Below are positions 56,251-64,000 of a stretch of 64,000 bases of DNA, piece by piece; position 1 is the stretch's first letter, and every line of letters starts with the position of its first letter. The stretch covers positions 1 to 64,000 of the forward strand of contig NZ_MAEH01000010.1 of assembly GCF_009933135.1 (NCBI RefSeq), written 5' to 3'. A model generated the notes under the pieces. It had not been told where the DNA came from and searched no databases. It was given only the letters and a program-made list of their open reading frames with translations. The position numbers and the translations under genes are program-made. Source of the stretch: Candidatus Enterococcus leclercqii. GTDB lineage: Bacteria > Bacillota > Bacilli > Lactobacillales > Enterococcaceae.

Positions 56251-58032
56251 ATGAAACAAAGCATGCGCCACTTGAAGCAGTTCGCTACTCTTTTCACTCG
56301 ACATAGAGCTGTAATTTTTAAACTAGGGACTATCTATTTTTTTCGTGGGATTTTCCCGACAATGTATATGATTGTGCTTGGAAAGATGATTAATCAGTTT
56401 CTGGAACAGTTGCAACCTGACACTCTAGTGGTAGAACGTTTGTTACCGCTAATTCTGCTGCTGGGAACGCTCTATTTTCTACAAAGTCTGGTAGCTCATA
56501 GATTAGATATAGCAAATGTGCGGTTTGAGCTCTTCTGTGAAAGGACACTTGAGCCGGAATTGGTAAAGCGGCATTTGGCGACTCCTTATGAAGTGATGGA
56601 GTCTGAAAATTACAAAGATCAGGTTGAGATGATCTTTAATGATTTTTCAGGACGCATTGCTACAGCTGTGCGGAATACATTTGAGCTTTTGTCGGTAATT
56701 TGTTCGTTCTTATTAGTGCTCGCAATCGTTGCCAGCAAAAATATCTGGATTGGCCTGGGTATTCTTGCAATTACGCTGCCGCTAATTAAGATAACTATTG
56801 AGAACGGTAAAAACAATTATGCTGTATTTTCAGAGTTGATTCCATTGAGAAGGAAAAATGAGTACAAATTTTCCTTATTTAACAGTTTTGAGTTTGCTGA
56901 GGAGCGTCTGGTATTTGATAATAGTGATGCATTGGATAAGTTTTACGATGAAGATTGGGAACAGATGTATCGAAGGGAGAAGAAGCTTGCCTTTCCATTC
57001 TTTATGAAGATCAATGCTGTGACTGTTTTTTCAAGTCTTGTGAGTATCTTTACAGCACTGATTCTGATCGTCCCAGTCTATTACGGGCAACTTTCTATCG
57101 GATTCTTTATTGCATTGCTTAATGCCCTCATGATGGTGATGAACGCTGTTTCAAATGAACTACTTCCAATTGTGGAAGACTACAGCGAGAACTGGGAATA
57201 TATGGCTGCTGTAGGGGCTTTTAATACGCAGGCCAGTCAGTTATCGGACTTGGAGAAAATGCAGATGCCGCCTGAAATATTCGAACAAATCCGTTTTGAA
57301 CATGTTTCTTTCAAGTATCCGGGGGCCACAGCGTATACGCTGAAAGATGTCTCCTTTGAGTTAAATAAAGGCTCAAAGTATGCTTTTTTTGGAGAAAATG
57401 GTTCAGGGAAATCTACTATTATCAAACTTTTGCTAGGCTTGTATGGCAATTATGAGGGCAACATCTACTTTGGTGAACTTGAACTCCGGACTCTGAATAA
57501 GACCGCCTTAAGGAGTAGCTGCAATCTTATGCTACAGGACTTTAATCATTTCGCAATTCCAGTTTTTGATTTCCTCAATCTCAATGATGGTAGTTGTGAG
57601 GCGAATAAAATTGAATGGAATCAGGAGTTAAAGGAATTGCTTGGCCCCGAATATTTGGCTGATTCCTTGATGTTGGGAAATATCCACCAACAAGGCATTG
57701 AATTGTCTGGCGGTCAGTGGCAAAAGCTCCTCTTTTTAAGATGCAAGCATCAGATAAAAAAATTGTTCATTTTTGATGAACCTTGTGCTTCACTGGATTG
57801 TCGCGCAGAAAAACAATTTTATCAGGAAGTCGAAGGGTTATGCAAAAATGACCTGGCTATCTTTATCTCTCATCGAATGGGATCCGTTTTTTTAGCAGAT
57901 GAAATTTTTGTTATTCACAAGGGATCCATCGAAGAGTCTGGAGAATTTCGAACTTTGGTAAATAACGGTGGTCTGTTTAGTCACTACTATCACAATCAAA
58001 AAAGTTGGTATGAAGATGAAGAAATTTGTTAA
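56251..58032 (+). CDS. ABC exporter, fused permease-ATPase (heterodimer half A)
   Basis: A 593-residue exporter half with a six-helix permease domain (about 1-320) and an ATPase: Walker A FGENGSGKST, signature ELSGGQWQK, Walker B LFIFDEPCASLD, H-loop ISHRMG. It overlaps the next gene by 23 bases, so the two are translated together and probably form a heterodimer. No peptidase domain is fused. In this family such pairs export antimicrobial or signalling peptides or give resistance to them; the substrate is unknown. GGGGACTCGT precedes the ATG. Confidence 0.9.
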   Translation: MKQSMRHLKQFATLFTRHRAVIFKLGTIYFFRGIFPTMYMIVLGKMINQFLEQLQPDTLVVERLLPLILLLGTLYFLQSLVAHRLDIANVRFELFCERTLEPELVKRHLATPYEVMESENYKDQVEMIFNDFSGRIATAVRNTFELLSVICSFLLVLAIVASKNIWIGLGILAITLPLIKITIENGKNNYAVFSELIPLRRKNEYKFSLFNSFEFAEERLVFDNSDALDKFYDEDWEQMYRREKKLAFPFFMKINAVTVFSSLVSIFTALILIVPVYYGQLSIGFFIALLNALMMVMNAVSNELLPIVEDYSENWEYMAAVGAFNTQASQLSDLEKMQMPPEIFEQIRFEHVSFKYPGATAYTLKDVSFELNKGSKYAFFGENGSGKSTIIKLLLGLYGNYEGNIYFGELELRTLNKTALRSSCNLMLQDFNHFAIPVFDFLNLNDGSCEANKIEWNQELKELLGPEYLADSLMLGNIHQQGIELSGGQWQKLLFLRCKHQIKKLFIFDEPCASLDCRAEKQFYQEVEGLCKNDLAIFISHRMGSVFLADEIFVIHKGSIEESGEFRTLVNNGGLFSHYYHNQKSWYEDEEIC

Positions 58033-59758
58033 GTTATTTACCCTTTGTTTTTCTTTTGACAAGATGCGTACAATCTGGCTGGCTCTCCTTTTATTGGCTA
58101 CGAGTCTTTGGTCTGTTCTAAAAGTAGCATCATTGTCAAACATGATTGATGTTTTATTTGCCGCAGAAAGTCTGAATGAGCGTATTGCGAGCATTATTGG
58201 ATGGGGCGGCTTTGTGATTTTTTCTCACTTGCTCCATGCAATGACCAGTTATTCTCTGAATGGAGCTACTCGACGATTGACCCATCAGCTGAATCGTCAT
58301 GTTGCGAAAAAAATTCCGGCATTGTCACTGGAAGCTGCACATGATCCCGATTTTCTAGAGGCATACACTACATATCATACTGCTGTAAGGGAACTTCCCG
58401 TCACTTTCATTGGGGTTCTAAAGATTTGCTTTGATACGATTCCGTTTCTGATATTTATCAGTGTATTAATTGCTAATTATTATTTCCCGTTGATTGCAAC
58501 TGTGCTTCTATTAATTACTTTGACAATCGTAACCATGCGGCGTAATCGAAGTACAGATACTCTTACCAATGCTTATGAGACAAAGAAAACGGCCGAGTTG
58601 AAAAAGTCCTACTATCAATCTCTGCTCTTTAAAGACCGGGCTTTACTGGAAATCATTGCAACACAATCAAAAGACCGTTTTTTCAATTTTTATGCCAATA
58701 GCAACAATCAGTTATCTCAAGTTGACGAAGAAATAAGAACTTTTCACCTAAAACAAAAACAAAAAAATATGATTCTCAGCGTTTTGGGATATCTCCTAGT
58801 TCTTGCTATCTTTTCTGCCGCGCTGGTGACACAACAAATTACGATTGGTGAATTTATCGCGCTGCTTTCCATCTCCGAAATGCTCGTGGAAAATACCAAG
58901 GCTGGCTGGGCCACCTATTTTGAAGCAATCCGCGAAAAGTACGTGTATCTCCAATCTTTCCATGATTTTACCGAAGCTACCTCTTATTCGGTGGTGCCTG
59001 CTCGTCTTGAAAAAGCTCATCAAATTCATTTAGAAAACATTAGCTTTCATTACCCGGGTACTTCTGAGAACGTCCTTCACGAGGTCAATTTGACGGTGAC
59101 AGCTGGCGAAAAAATCGCCTTCGTAGGGGAAAATGGCTCTGGGAAATCTACTCTTTTGAAACTGATTTTGGGTCTGTATACTCCGACAACCGGTCATATT
59201 CGCTATCAAGAGGGCAAGGGAAATTCCCGCCGGTTTGGTAAGATTTCCGGGCTTACCCAAAACTATAGTCGCTATAAACTATCCTTTCAGGAAAATATTG
59301 CTATTGGCGAAGATGTCACAACAGTCAATCCTGCGTTCTTTCACCAAGCGATTGCTCCTTTACGTTTGCAGCAAAAATTAGAACCTCAGGGGATCACTGG
59401 GACTACCAATTTGAGTAAAGATTTCGGCGGGTGCGAGTTATCCGGCGGTACTTGGCAGCGGGTTGCTCTGGGAAGAAGTTTCTACAAACCAGCTAATTTT
59501 CTGTTTTGGGATGAACCCACATCAGCGATTGATCCTCTAGAGGAAAAGCGACTTTTTTCGGTCTTTGAGGCTGCTGGGAAACAAAAAACAACTTTGCTCG
59601 TAACTCATAAATTAGCTGCTGCAAGACATGCGGACAGAATCTACGTATTAGACAAAGGTGAAATTATTCAACAAGGAACTCATCACGAGTTACTGACTTT
59701 AAATGGCAAGTACAAGGACCTGTGGGAGACACAAATTTCACTTTTTAAAGAATTGTGA
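58010..59758 (+). CDS. ABC exporter, fused permease-ATPase (heterodimer half B)
   Basis: A 582-residue partner of the preceding gene. Motifs: VGENGSGKSTLLKL (Walker A), ELSGGTWQRVALGRS (signature), FLFWDEPTSAIDP (Walker B), VTHKLAAAR (H-loop). Both halves keep the catalytic glutamate and a histidine, so both sites may be active. The ATG at 58010 is inside the end of half A and has no separate ribosome site, so translation is coupled; earlier in-frame codons are unlikely. Confidence 0.9.
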   Translation: MKMKKFVKLFTLCFSFDKMRTIWLALLLLATSLWSVLKVASLSNMIDVLFAAESLNERIASIIGWGGFVIFSHLLHAMTSYSLNGATRRLTHQLNRHVAKKIPALSLEAAHDPDFLEAYTTYHTAVRELPVTFIGVLKICFDTIPFLIFISVLIANYYFPLIATVLLLITLTIVTMRRNRSTDTLTNAYETKKTAELKKSYYQSLLFKDRALLEIIATQSKDRFFNFYANSNNQLSQVDEEIRTFHLKQKQKNMILSVLGYLLVLAIFSAALVTQQITIGEFIALLSISEMLVENTKAGWATYFEAIREKYVYLQSFHDFTEATSYSVVPARLEKAHQIHLENISFHYPGTSENVLHEVNLTVTAGEKIAFVGENGSGKSTLLKLILGLYTPTTGHIRYQEGKGNSRRFGKISGLTQNYSRYKLSFQENIAIGEDVTTVNPAFFHQAIAPLRLQQKLEPQGITGTTNLSKDFGGCELSGGTWQRVALGRSFYKPANFLFWDEPTSAIDPLEEKRLFSVFEAAGKQKTTLLVTHKLAAARHADRIYVLDKGEIIQQGTHHELLTLNGKYKDLWETQISLFKEL

Positions 59759-60088
59759 TTTCGTCACTAATTAGAAAGACTCCAATAACAGAGCGTTTCT
59801 TCGTCGTGCTTTCCCCTTACTGAGGGAGGTTAACTGCAATGCTAAAAAAGGGCTCTTGATTTTTATTGAACCACTTGATAAATGACAACAACAAAACAGG
59901 CCAAAAGGAAGGCGAAAATTGAGCGCAAATAGCGTCTTGTCAAGATAATACAAATAATTAAGGAAAGATGGTTTTGTGATTTGGTCTCGCTTACAATTTC
60001 GAATGTTATAATTAGATTGATATACGAAAGGTCGAAAACTGTAGTGGAGAATTCTATTGTAGCGATGTTCTAAGAGTGGAGGGATTTC
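59759..60088. other. Intergenic gap after the ABC pair
   Basis: About 330 A+T-rich bases without a secure feature. A 26-codon minus-strand TTG frame at 59863-59943 encodes a very hydrophobic peptide but lacks a ribosome site. Confidence 0.35.
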
Positions 60089-60289
60089 ATGGATTGCAAA
60101 AATCATTTTTCCGGAATCAGCTTTTTCAAAAATGTGGCCAACAGATGGTTTTTTCTTATAGGAGCAATGGTGTCCATACAATTTCTTCTGGGGCAAAATA
60201 TCGCTGAACTGAATGAAACATTATGGACTGTTTTATTTGTAATAGCTATAGGAATAACTATAGTTAAATATTTTAGACAGTCAGATTAG
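60089..60289 (+). CDS. 66-residue small membrane protein
   Basis: A short protein with two hydrophobic helices (WFFLIGAMVSIQFLLG and WTVLFVIAIGITIVKYF) and a charged start. GTGGAGGG lies six bases before the ATG. It stands between ABC exporter genes and could be an accessory or immunity-type protein, but no family is recognised. Confidence 0.65.
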   Translation: MDCKNHFSGISFFKNVANRWFFLIGAMVSIQFLLGQNIAELNETLWTVLFVIAIGITIVKYFRQSD

Positions 60290-60613
60290 CTGCTCCGGCT
60301 CACCTCTTAGAACAATAAGGGAGAAGCTTGGGTCTAATCATTATTTTCTACCTCTGCTCTTAATTTTGGACTGTCGTTCTAATAAGCGCGCTACAAGTAA
60401 TCAAAAAGGAATACGAAACTGCTAAAGTAGAAAAAGGTACACGCCAATAGGTGAAAAAGAGTGTTCCATTTAGTTTGAAAGAGAATCTTGTGCTGATTCT
60501 CTTTTCAAGCGGCACGACTTTTTCAAACCCCAAATTTGGGCTTAGGAATTGCTTATTGAGGGTGGAGTGAAGATATCAAGAGTAGAAACAGCTCGTTTAG
60601 ACAGGAGTTTTTT
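60290..60613. other. Gap before the fourth ABC exporter gene
   Basis: Holds a terminator at 60478-60505 and a palindrome CCCAAATTTGGG near 60530. No supported ORF. Confidence 0.35.
60478..60505 (+). terminator. Terminator after the small membrane protein gene
   Basis: AAAGAGAATC pairs with GATTCTCTTT around TTGTGCT, with a short T-tract. Confidence 0.75.
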
Positions 60614-62161
60614 ATGAAAAAGTATTTATGGGCAATTCGTGGCTATATCATTCTCGGAATTGTATTAAATTTAATTGAAGCATTTCTTACCTCACTTTTT
60701 CTACTGTTTCCTGGCTGGATTGTAGACAATTACCACAAAGGACTTTCGTACATCATCTGCCTAACTGCTCTTTATTCCGGTATTTTTGTCCTCTATCTTA
60801 TAAATGCCTATTTCTCAAATCGTGTTTCAGACTATCGGCGCATAAAATTTGAAAAGGAAATAAAAAAGGATTTTTTTAATTCCACGATTGGAAGGGATTA
60901 TGAAAGCTTTCATGAGTACAGCAATGCAGGGTACATTTCCATGCAGGCCAACGACATTACAGAGATGTGTCAGAACTATTTAAGTCCGTTACTAGCAATT
61001 TATAGATCGATTTTATTAATCCTGGTCTTTGGAATTTCGTTAGTTTTATTTGTGAATGTTTGGGTGGCATTGGTTATTTTGATCTTTTCGATTCTGGTCG
61101 TCTTTGTACCTAGAATTACAGCAAAAAAATTAGCACAAAAAAATGAGGTTTATTATGCACGTTTGGGGAACTATACAAATGTGATTAAAAACTTCTTCGA
61201 TGCCCACGATATTTTGGATAGTTCTAGTCGAAAAACGATTACTTCTCTCCATGAAGATGAGCTGGACGATGTTCTGAATTCAAATATGTCTTTCCGAAAG
61301 ACGAACAGCTTAGCGATGGTCATCAATGGTGGTGCAGTTGAATTTGTGGCGGTCATCACTTTTATTGTGGTTGCCCTATTGCTCTTTCACAATCAAATTA
61401 CTGTCGGAATGGCGACGATTTCTTTTACCTATAGCACGCGATTTATCGAGCCTATTTATGAGCTTAATGTTTGTTTAGGTAAGGTAAACTCGGTAAGAAA
61501 GGTTCAAAAGAAACTACTTGGAATTATCAATGAATCCAAGCGTCAAGAAAATAGGACAATAAAAAAATTCCGTACCATCGAAACTTCTGTCTTGCATAAG
61601 CAGTACAAACACGCGAGTATTCATCTTCCAAGCCTATCGTTATCTTTTCCTAAAAAATATTTGATAACAGGTGAAAATGGCACAGGGAAGAGTGTTTTGC
61701 TGCGATTACTAATGAACTTTGAGAAACCCAATCATGGAGCAATCCACCATGATGGTGAAGGCAATCTGGATGTTTCGGAAAGTGTCTGTTATTTACCGCA
61801 AAAAGTGGTGATTTTTAATGGATCTTACGAAGACAATGTCACGATTTATCAAACCTATGATTCTAGTCGATTGGAACGGTATGAATCACTTTTTCCAAAA
61901 GCAATTATTCAGCATATCAAAGAAAATGAGGATCTTCATAAGCTGAGTGGTGGTGAGAAGCAAGTCATTGCGCTACTTCGAGGATTGTGCAGCAACAAGG
62001 ATATTTTATTGATGGATGAACCGTTTGCCGCGATGAACACATTGACCATCGAACACTTTGTAAAAAGGATGAATCAAATCGACCGAATGTTGGTAATCGT
62101 CGCCCACAATATGGAGAACTATGTAGAATTATTTGACGAAGAAATTATCGTGGTACGCTGA
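60614..62161 (+). CDS. ABC exporter, fused permease-ATPase (fourth)
   Basis: A 515-residue exporter half of the same short type as the one at 52553: permease domain (about 1-310), then Walker A ITGENGTGKSVLLRLL, signature KLSGGEKQVIALLRG, Walker B ILLMDEPFAAMN and an H-loop in VAHNMENYVELF. The linker and nucleotide domain are compact. ACAGGAG lies before the ATG. Likely a homodimeric exporter of unknown substrate. Terminator at 62327. Confidence 0.9.
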   Translation: MKKYLWAIRGYIILGIVLNLIEAFLTSLFLLFPGWIVDNYHKGLSYIICLTALYSGIFVLYLINAYFSNRVSDYRRIKFEKEIKKDFFNSTIGRDYESFHEYSNAGYISMQANDITEMCQNYLSPLLAIYRSILLILVFGISLVLFVNVWVALVILIFSILVVFVPRITAKKLAQKNEVYYARLGNYTNVIKNFFDAHDILDSSSRKTITSLHEDELDDVLNSNMSFRKTNSLAMVINGGAVEFVAVITFIVVALLLFHNQITVGMATISFTYSTRFIEPIYELNVCLGKVNSVRKVQKKLLGIINESKRQENRTIKKFRTIETSVLHKQYKHASIHLPSLSLSFPKKYLITGENGTGKSVLLRLLMNFEKPNHGAIHHDGEGNLDVSESVCYLPQKVVIFNGSYEDNVTIYQTYDSSRLERYESLFPKAIIQHIKENEDLHKLSGGEKQVIALLRGLCSNKDILLMDEPFAAMNTLTIEHFVKRMNQIDRMLVIVAHNMENYVELFDEEIIVVR

Positions 62162-62498
62162 TTCCTTCAGATAAAGGAGCGTGGATTTTTTTAAACTGGC
62201 TGAAATTCATAAACTGTACGAAGAAAATCGTGCAGTGAAGGCAGTTATTGTTAATTGGTAAATCCAAGGAATTAAAACTGCCAGGTTTGACTTGTTAAAC
62301 TATAGCTTGAAGCGACTGCTCTATTTAAAAAGAATCAACCCCGATAACTGAGGGATTGGTTCTTTTTTTGATAATGGGGGGAAGCGTCAAGCGTTTCACT
62401 GCAGATGCAGCAATGGCAACTGGCAACATCTGTTTCAGCTATCTTCCGGAAAGTGGTATAATGACTGGAAGGAGATTTTTAAGAAGGGCTGTGGCGAC
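62162..62498. other. Gap between the accessory stretch and sbcD
   Basis: A 26-codon GTG frame (62181-62261) follows AAAGGAG but at only one base distance. A terminator lies at 62327 and an extended -10, TGGTATAAT (62454-62462), serves sbcD. Confidence 0.4.
62327..62369 (+). terminator. Terminator separating the ABC exporter gene from sbcD
   Basis: AAAAAGAATCAACCCC pairs with GGGATTGGTTCTTTTTTT (one slip) around GATAACTGA. Confidence 0.85.
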
Positions 62499-63617
62499 GT
62501 GCGTTTTTTACATACGGCTGATTGGCATATCGGCAAAAAATTCAATGGCTATGATCTGTTGGCAGAACAAGAGGCAGTCATCAACCAGATAATCGAGATT
62601 GCCGTGGCTGAAGCTGTCGATGCAGTAGTGATTGCAGGGGATCTCTATGATCGCGGGGTGCCACCGGTAGAAGCGGTGGCCTTGTTTAACCGACAAGTGG
62701 CGCAGTTGAATCTGGAAAAAGGGCTGCCGTTGTTGGCGATTTCCGGAAATCATGACAGTTCGATTCGTTTAGAAACCGGGAGTCCGTGGTTTTCGCATAC
62801 CCGGTTTCATCTGCACACTCGATTAGAGCAGTCATTTGTTCCGGTGGCAATTGGCGATACGCAGTTCTTTCTATTGCCGTATTTTGAACCAATCGCAGCA
62901 CGAATCTATTTTGAAGACGACACGATTCGCACAATTGCAGAAGCCATGCAGCTAGTTGTGGCGGAGATGAAAAAAGCGTTTGATCCGGCTATGAGACAGG
63001 TATTGGTGACTCACTTTTTCGTAGCGGGTGCCACGCGGACAGATTCAGAAACCAAAATTGAAGTGGGCGGGCTGGACAATGTGCCGGCGGATCTTTTCGA
63101 TGATTTTGACTATGTGGCATTGGGGCATCTTCATGGCAAGGATGCCGTGAAACATCCCCGAGTGCAATACAGCGGCTCGCCGTTGAAATTCTCGCTGTCG
63201 GAAGCGACGCAGGAAAAAGGTGTGTTCATCGTGGATACTACGGCTGCCCAAAAGCGACAATTTTTGCCGCTGGTGCCAGTTCATGATGTTCGAATTTTGA
63301 CTGCTGAGTATGACCAGTTGCTAAATCCTGACTTTTATCAAGCCGTGGGGCGAGAAGATTTCTTGCAGATCAAGCTTACAGATCGAGCGGTGATTCCTAA
63401 CTTGATGAACACTTTGCGGGGAATTTATCCGCGCATATTGGGAGTTGAGCGAGTCAGTGGTGTAACAAAAGTGCAACAGAAAGCGGCTGAGCTGCCTCAA
63501 GAGCGTAATCCCGAAGCGTTAGTTCAGGACTTTTTTGCTGAAATGACTGGCGAGACACTTTCGAATCAGCAGCAGGAATGGCTACGAGAAGCTTTGCAAG
63601 AGATCACAAAAGAATGA
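62499..63617 (+). CDS. sbcD: Exonuclease SbcCD subunit D (nuclease)
   Basis: A 372-residue Mre11-type phosphoesterase: MRFLHTADWHIGKKFNG, VVIAGDLYDRGVPP, ISGNHDSSIRL and VALGHLHGKD carry the metal-binding residues. With SbcC it cuts DNA hairpins and blocked ends. The start is GTG at 62499; AAGGG lies about 12 bases upstream, weaker than usual. It is followed 100 bases later by sbcC. Confidence 0.95.
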   Translation: MRFLHTADWHIGKKFNGYDLLAEQEAVINQIIEIAVAEAVDAVVIAGDLYDRGVPPVEAVALFNRQVAQLNLEKGLPLLAISGNHDSSIRLETGSPWFSHTRFHLHTRLEQSFVPVAIGDTQFFLLPYFEPIAARIYFEDDTIRTIAEAMQLVVAEMKKAFDPAMRQVLVTHFFVAGATRTDSETKIEVGGLDNVPADLFDDFDYVALGHLHGKDAVKHPRVQYSGSPLKFSLSEATQEKGVFIVDTTAAQKRQFLPLVPVHDVRILTAEYDQLLNPDFYQAVGREDFLQIKLTDRAVIPNLMNTLRGIYPRILGVERVSGVTKVQQKAAELPQERNPEALVQDFFAEMTGETLSNQQQEWLREALQEITKE

Positions 63618-63717
63618 CCGAAAAAGATCGAAAAAGGACCGGGGTTCCAAGGAAAGTGCTGTGAGCTGCAGCATTGTCAAAACAGCATTGCCAAAACAGA
63701 TACAAAGGAGGAGCAAA

Positions 63718-64000
63718 ATGCAACCGCGTAAATTGACGCTGACCAATTTTGGGCCATTTATACAAGAAGAAGTAGATTTTTCTGCTTTTGAAACCAACGG
63801 ACTGTTTCTGATTAGTGGCCGTACTGGCGCTGGCAAGACGACGATTTTTGATGGCATGACGTATGCTTTGTTCGGTCAGACTTCGGGTAAGCTGCGCTCG
63901 CCTAAAGAAATGCGTTCGGCTTTTGCTACACCTGAAGAAGAGACCGAAGTGCGGTTTACTTTTGAACACGGTGGCTTTTTATATGAGGTTCAACGACGGC
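63718..64000 (+). CDS. sbcC: Exonuclease SbcCD subunit C (ATPase), 5' part
   Basis: The gene runs off the window. The visible 94 residues hold the Rad50-type start MQPRKLTLTNFGPFIQEEVDF and Walker A LISGRTGAGKTTIFDGMTYALFG. AAAGGAGGAGCAAA precedes the ATG. SbcC is the long coiled-coil ATPase partner of SbcD. Confidence 0.95.
   Translation, partial: MQPRKLTLTNFGPFIQEEVDFSAFETNGLFLISGRTGAGKTTIFDGMTYALFGQTSGKLRSPKEMRSAFATPEEETEVRFTFEHGGFLYEVQRR

Noticed and set aside
59863-59943. 26-codon minus-strand frame encoding a very hydrophobic peptide (TTG start)
   Set aside because: No ribosome site, no promoter, and the sequence is open in several frames; kept only as a remark.
59771-60196. 141-codon minus-strand frame opposite the 66-residue membrane protein
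   Set aside because: Low-complexity composition, no ribosome site, and it overlaps a better supported small gene on the other strand.
62181-62261. 26-codon GTG frame behind AAAGGAG after the last ABC exporter
   Set aside because: The ribosome site is one base from the start codon, too close for initiation, and no other start is available.

Overview
The window reads as a chromosomal segment of a Gram-positive lactic-acid bacterium, most likely an Enterococcus or close relative. The grounds are strong AGGAGG-type ribosome sites, intrinsic terminators, cre-like boxes, and Lactobacillales family members (DUF1033, DUF1048, PmrA-like MFS, YesMN/Lpl transport, DUF3139). This is inference from gene content and signals; no search was run. 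Start codons were chosen by reading ribosome binding sites, so many differ from the longest open frame.

0-16 kb, mostly core: a GH51 arabinofuranosidase with a divergent AraC regulator, a PH/SHOCT-type protein, the serine operon serC-serA-DUF1015, mnmA, small conserved proteins, a PmrA-like MFS exporter, a DUF1033 protein, topB and a fluC/crcB pair. Five copies of an intergenic terminator-bearing repeat lie here. They share one arm (GAAGCGAA-ATACCAAA-GTGA) while the outer stem differs between copies. Two share a 46-bp identical stretch and flank the arabinofuranosidase/AraC module.

16-27 kb: a secreted serine-hydrolase/beta-lactamase-fold protein with ~79-residue GW/SH3-like repeats, then a LacI-regulated catabolic operon: TIM-barrel epimerase, PfkB kinase, hexulose-phosphate synthase, phosphohexuloisomerase, permease, hydantoinase/oxoprolinase-type protein and an unfamiliar HExxH protein. 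A 105-bp direct duplication precedes the permease. I cannot name the substrate; this is the best candidate for an undescribed pathway.

27-44 kb: GIY-YIG protein and tRNA1(Val)-type methyltransferase, PlsC, an ECF sigma factor with its membrane anti-sigma partner, two GH65 phosphorylases, a YesN/YesM two-component system, an Lpl-type ABC importer (two permeases, lipoprotein) and a YesL-like protein. Together these look like oligosaccharide sensing, import and phosphorolysis.

44-62.3 kb: a visibly A+T-richer accessory stretch with small membrane proteins, a frameshifted EVE/ASCH-like gene, an XRE regulator with an apparent ATA start, a decayed IS91-type transposase, a PadR/DUF1048 cassette with a clear operator-like palindrome, a VOC protein and four ABC exporters. 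Some tiny ORFs here could be exported peptides, in particular a 32-38 residue ORF separated from the first exporter by a terminator. The window ends in the conserved sbcD-sbcC pair (sbcC cut by the window edge). No tRNA, rRNA or CRISPR array was seen.
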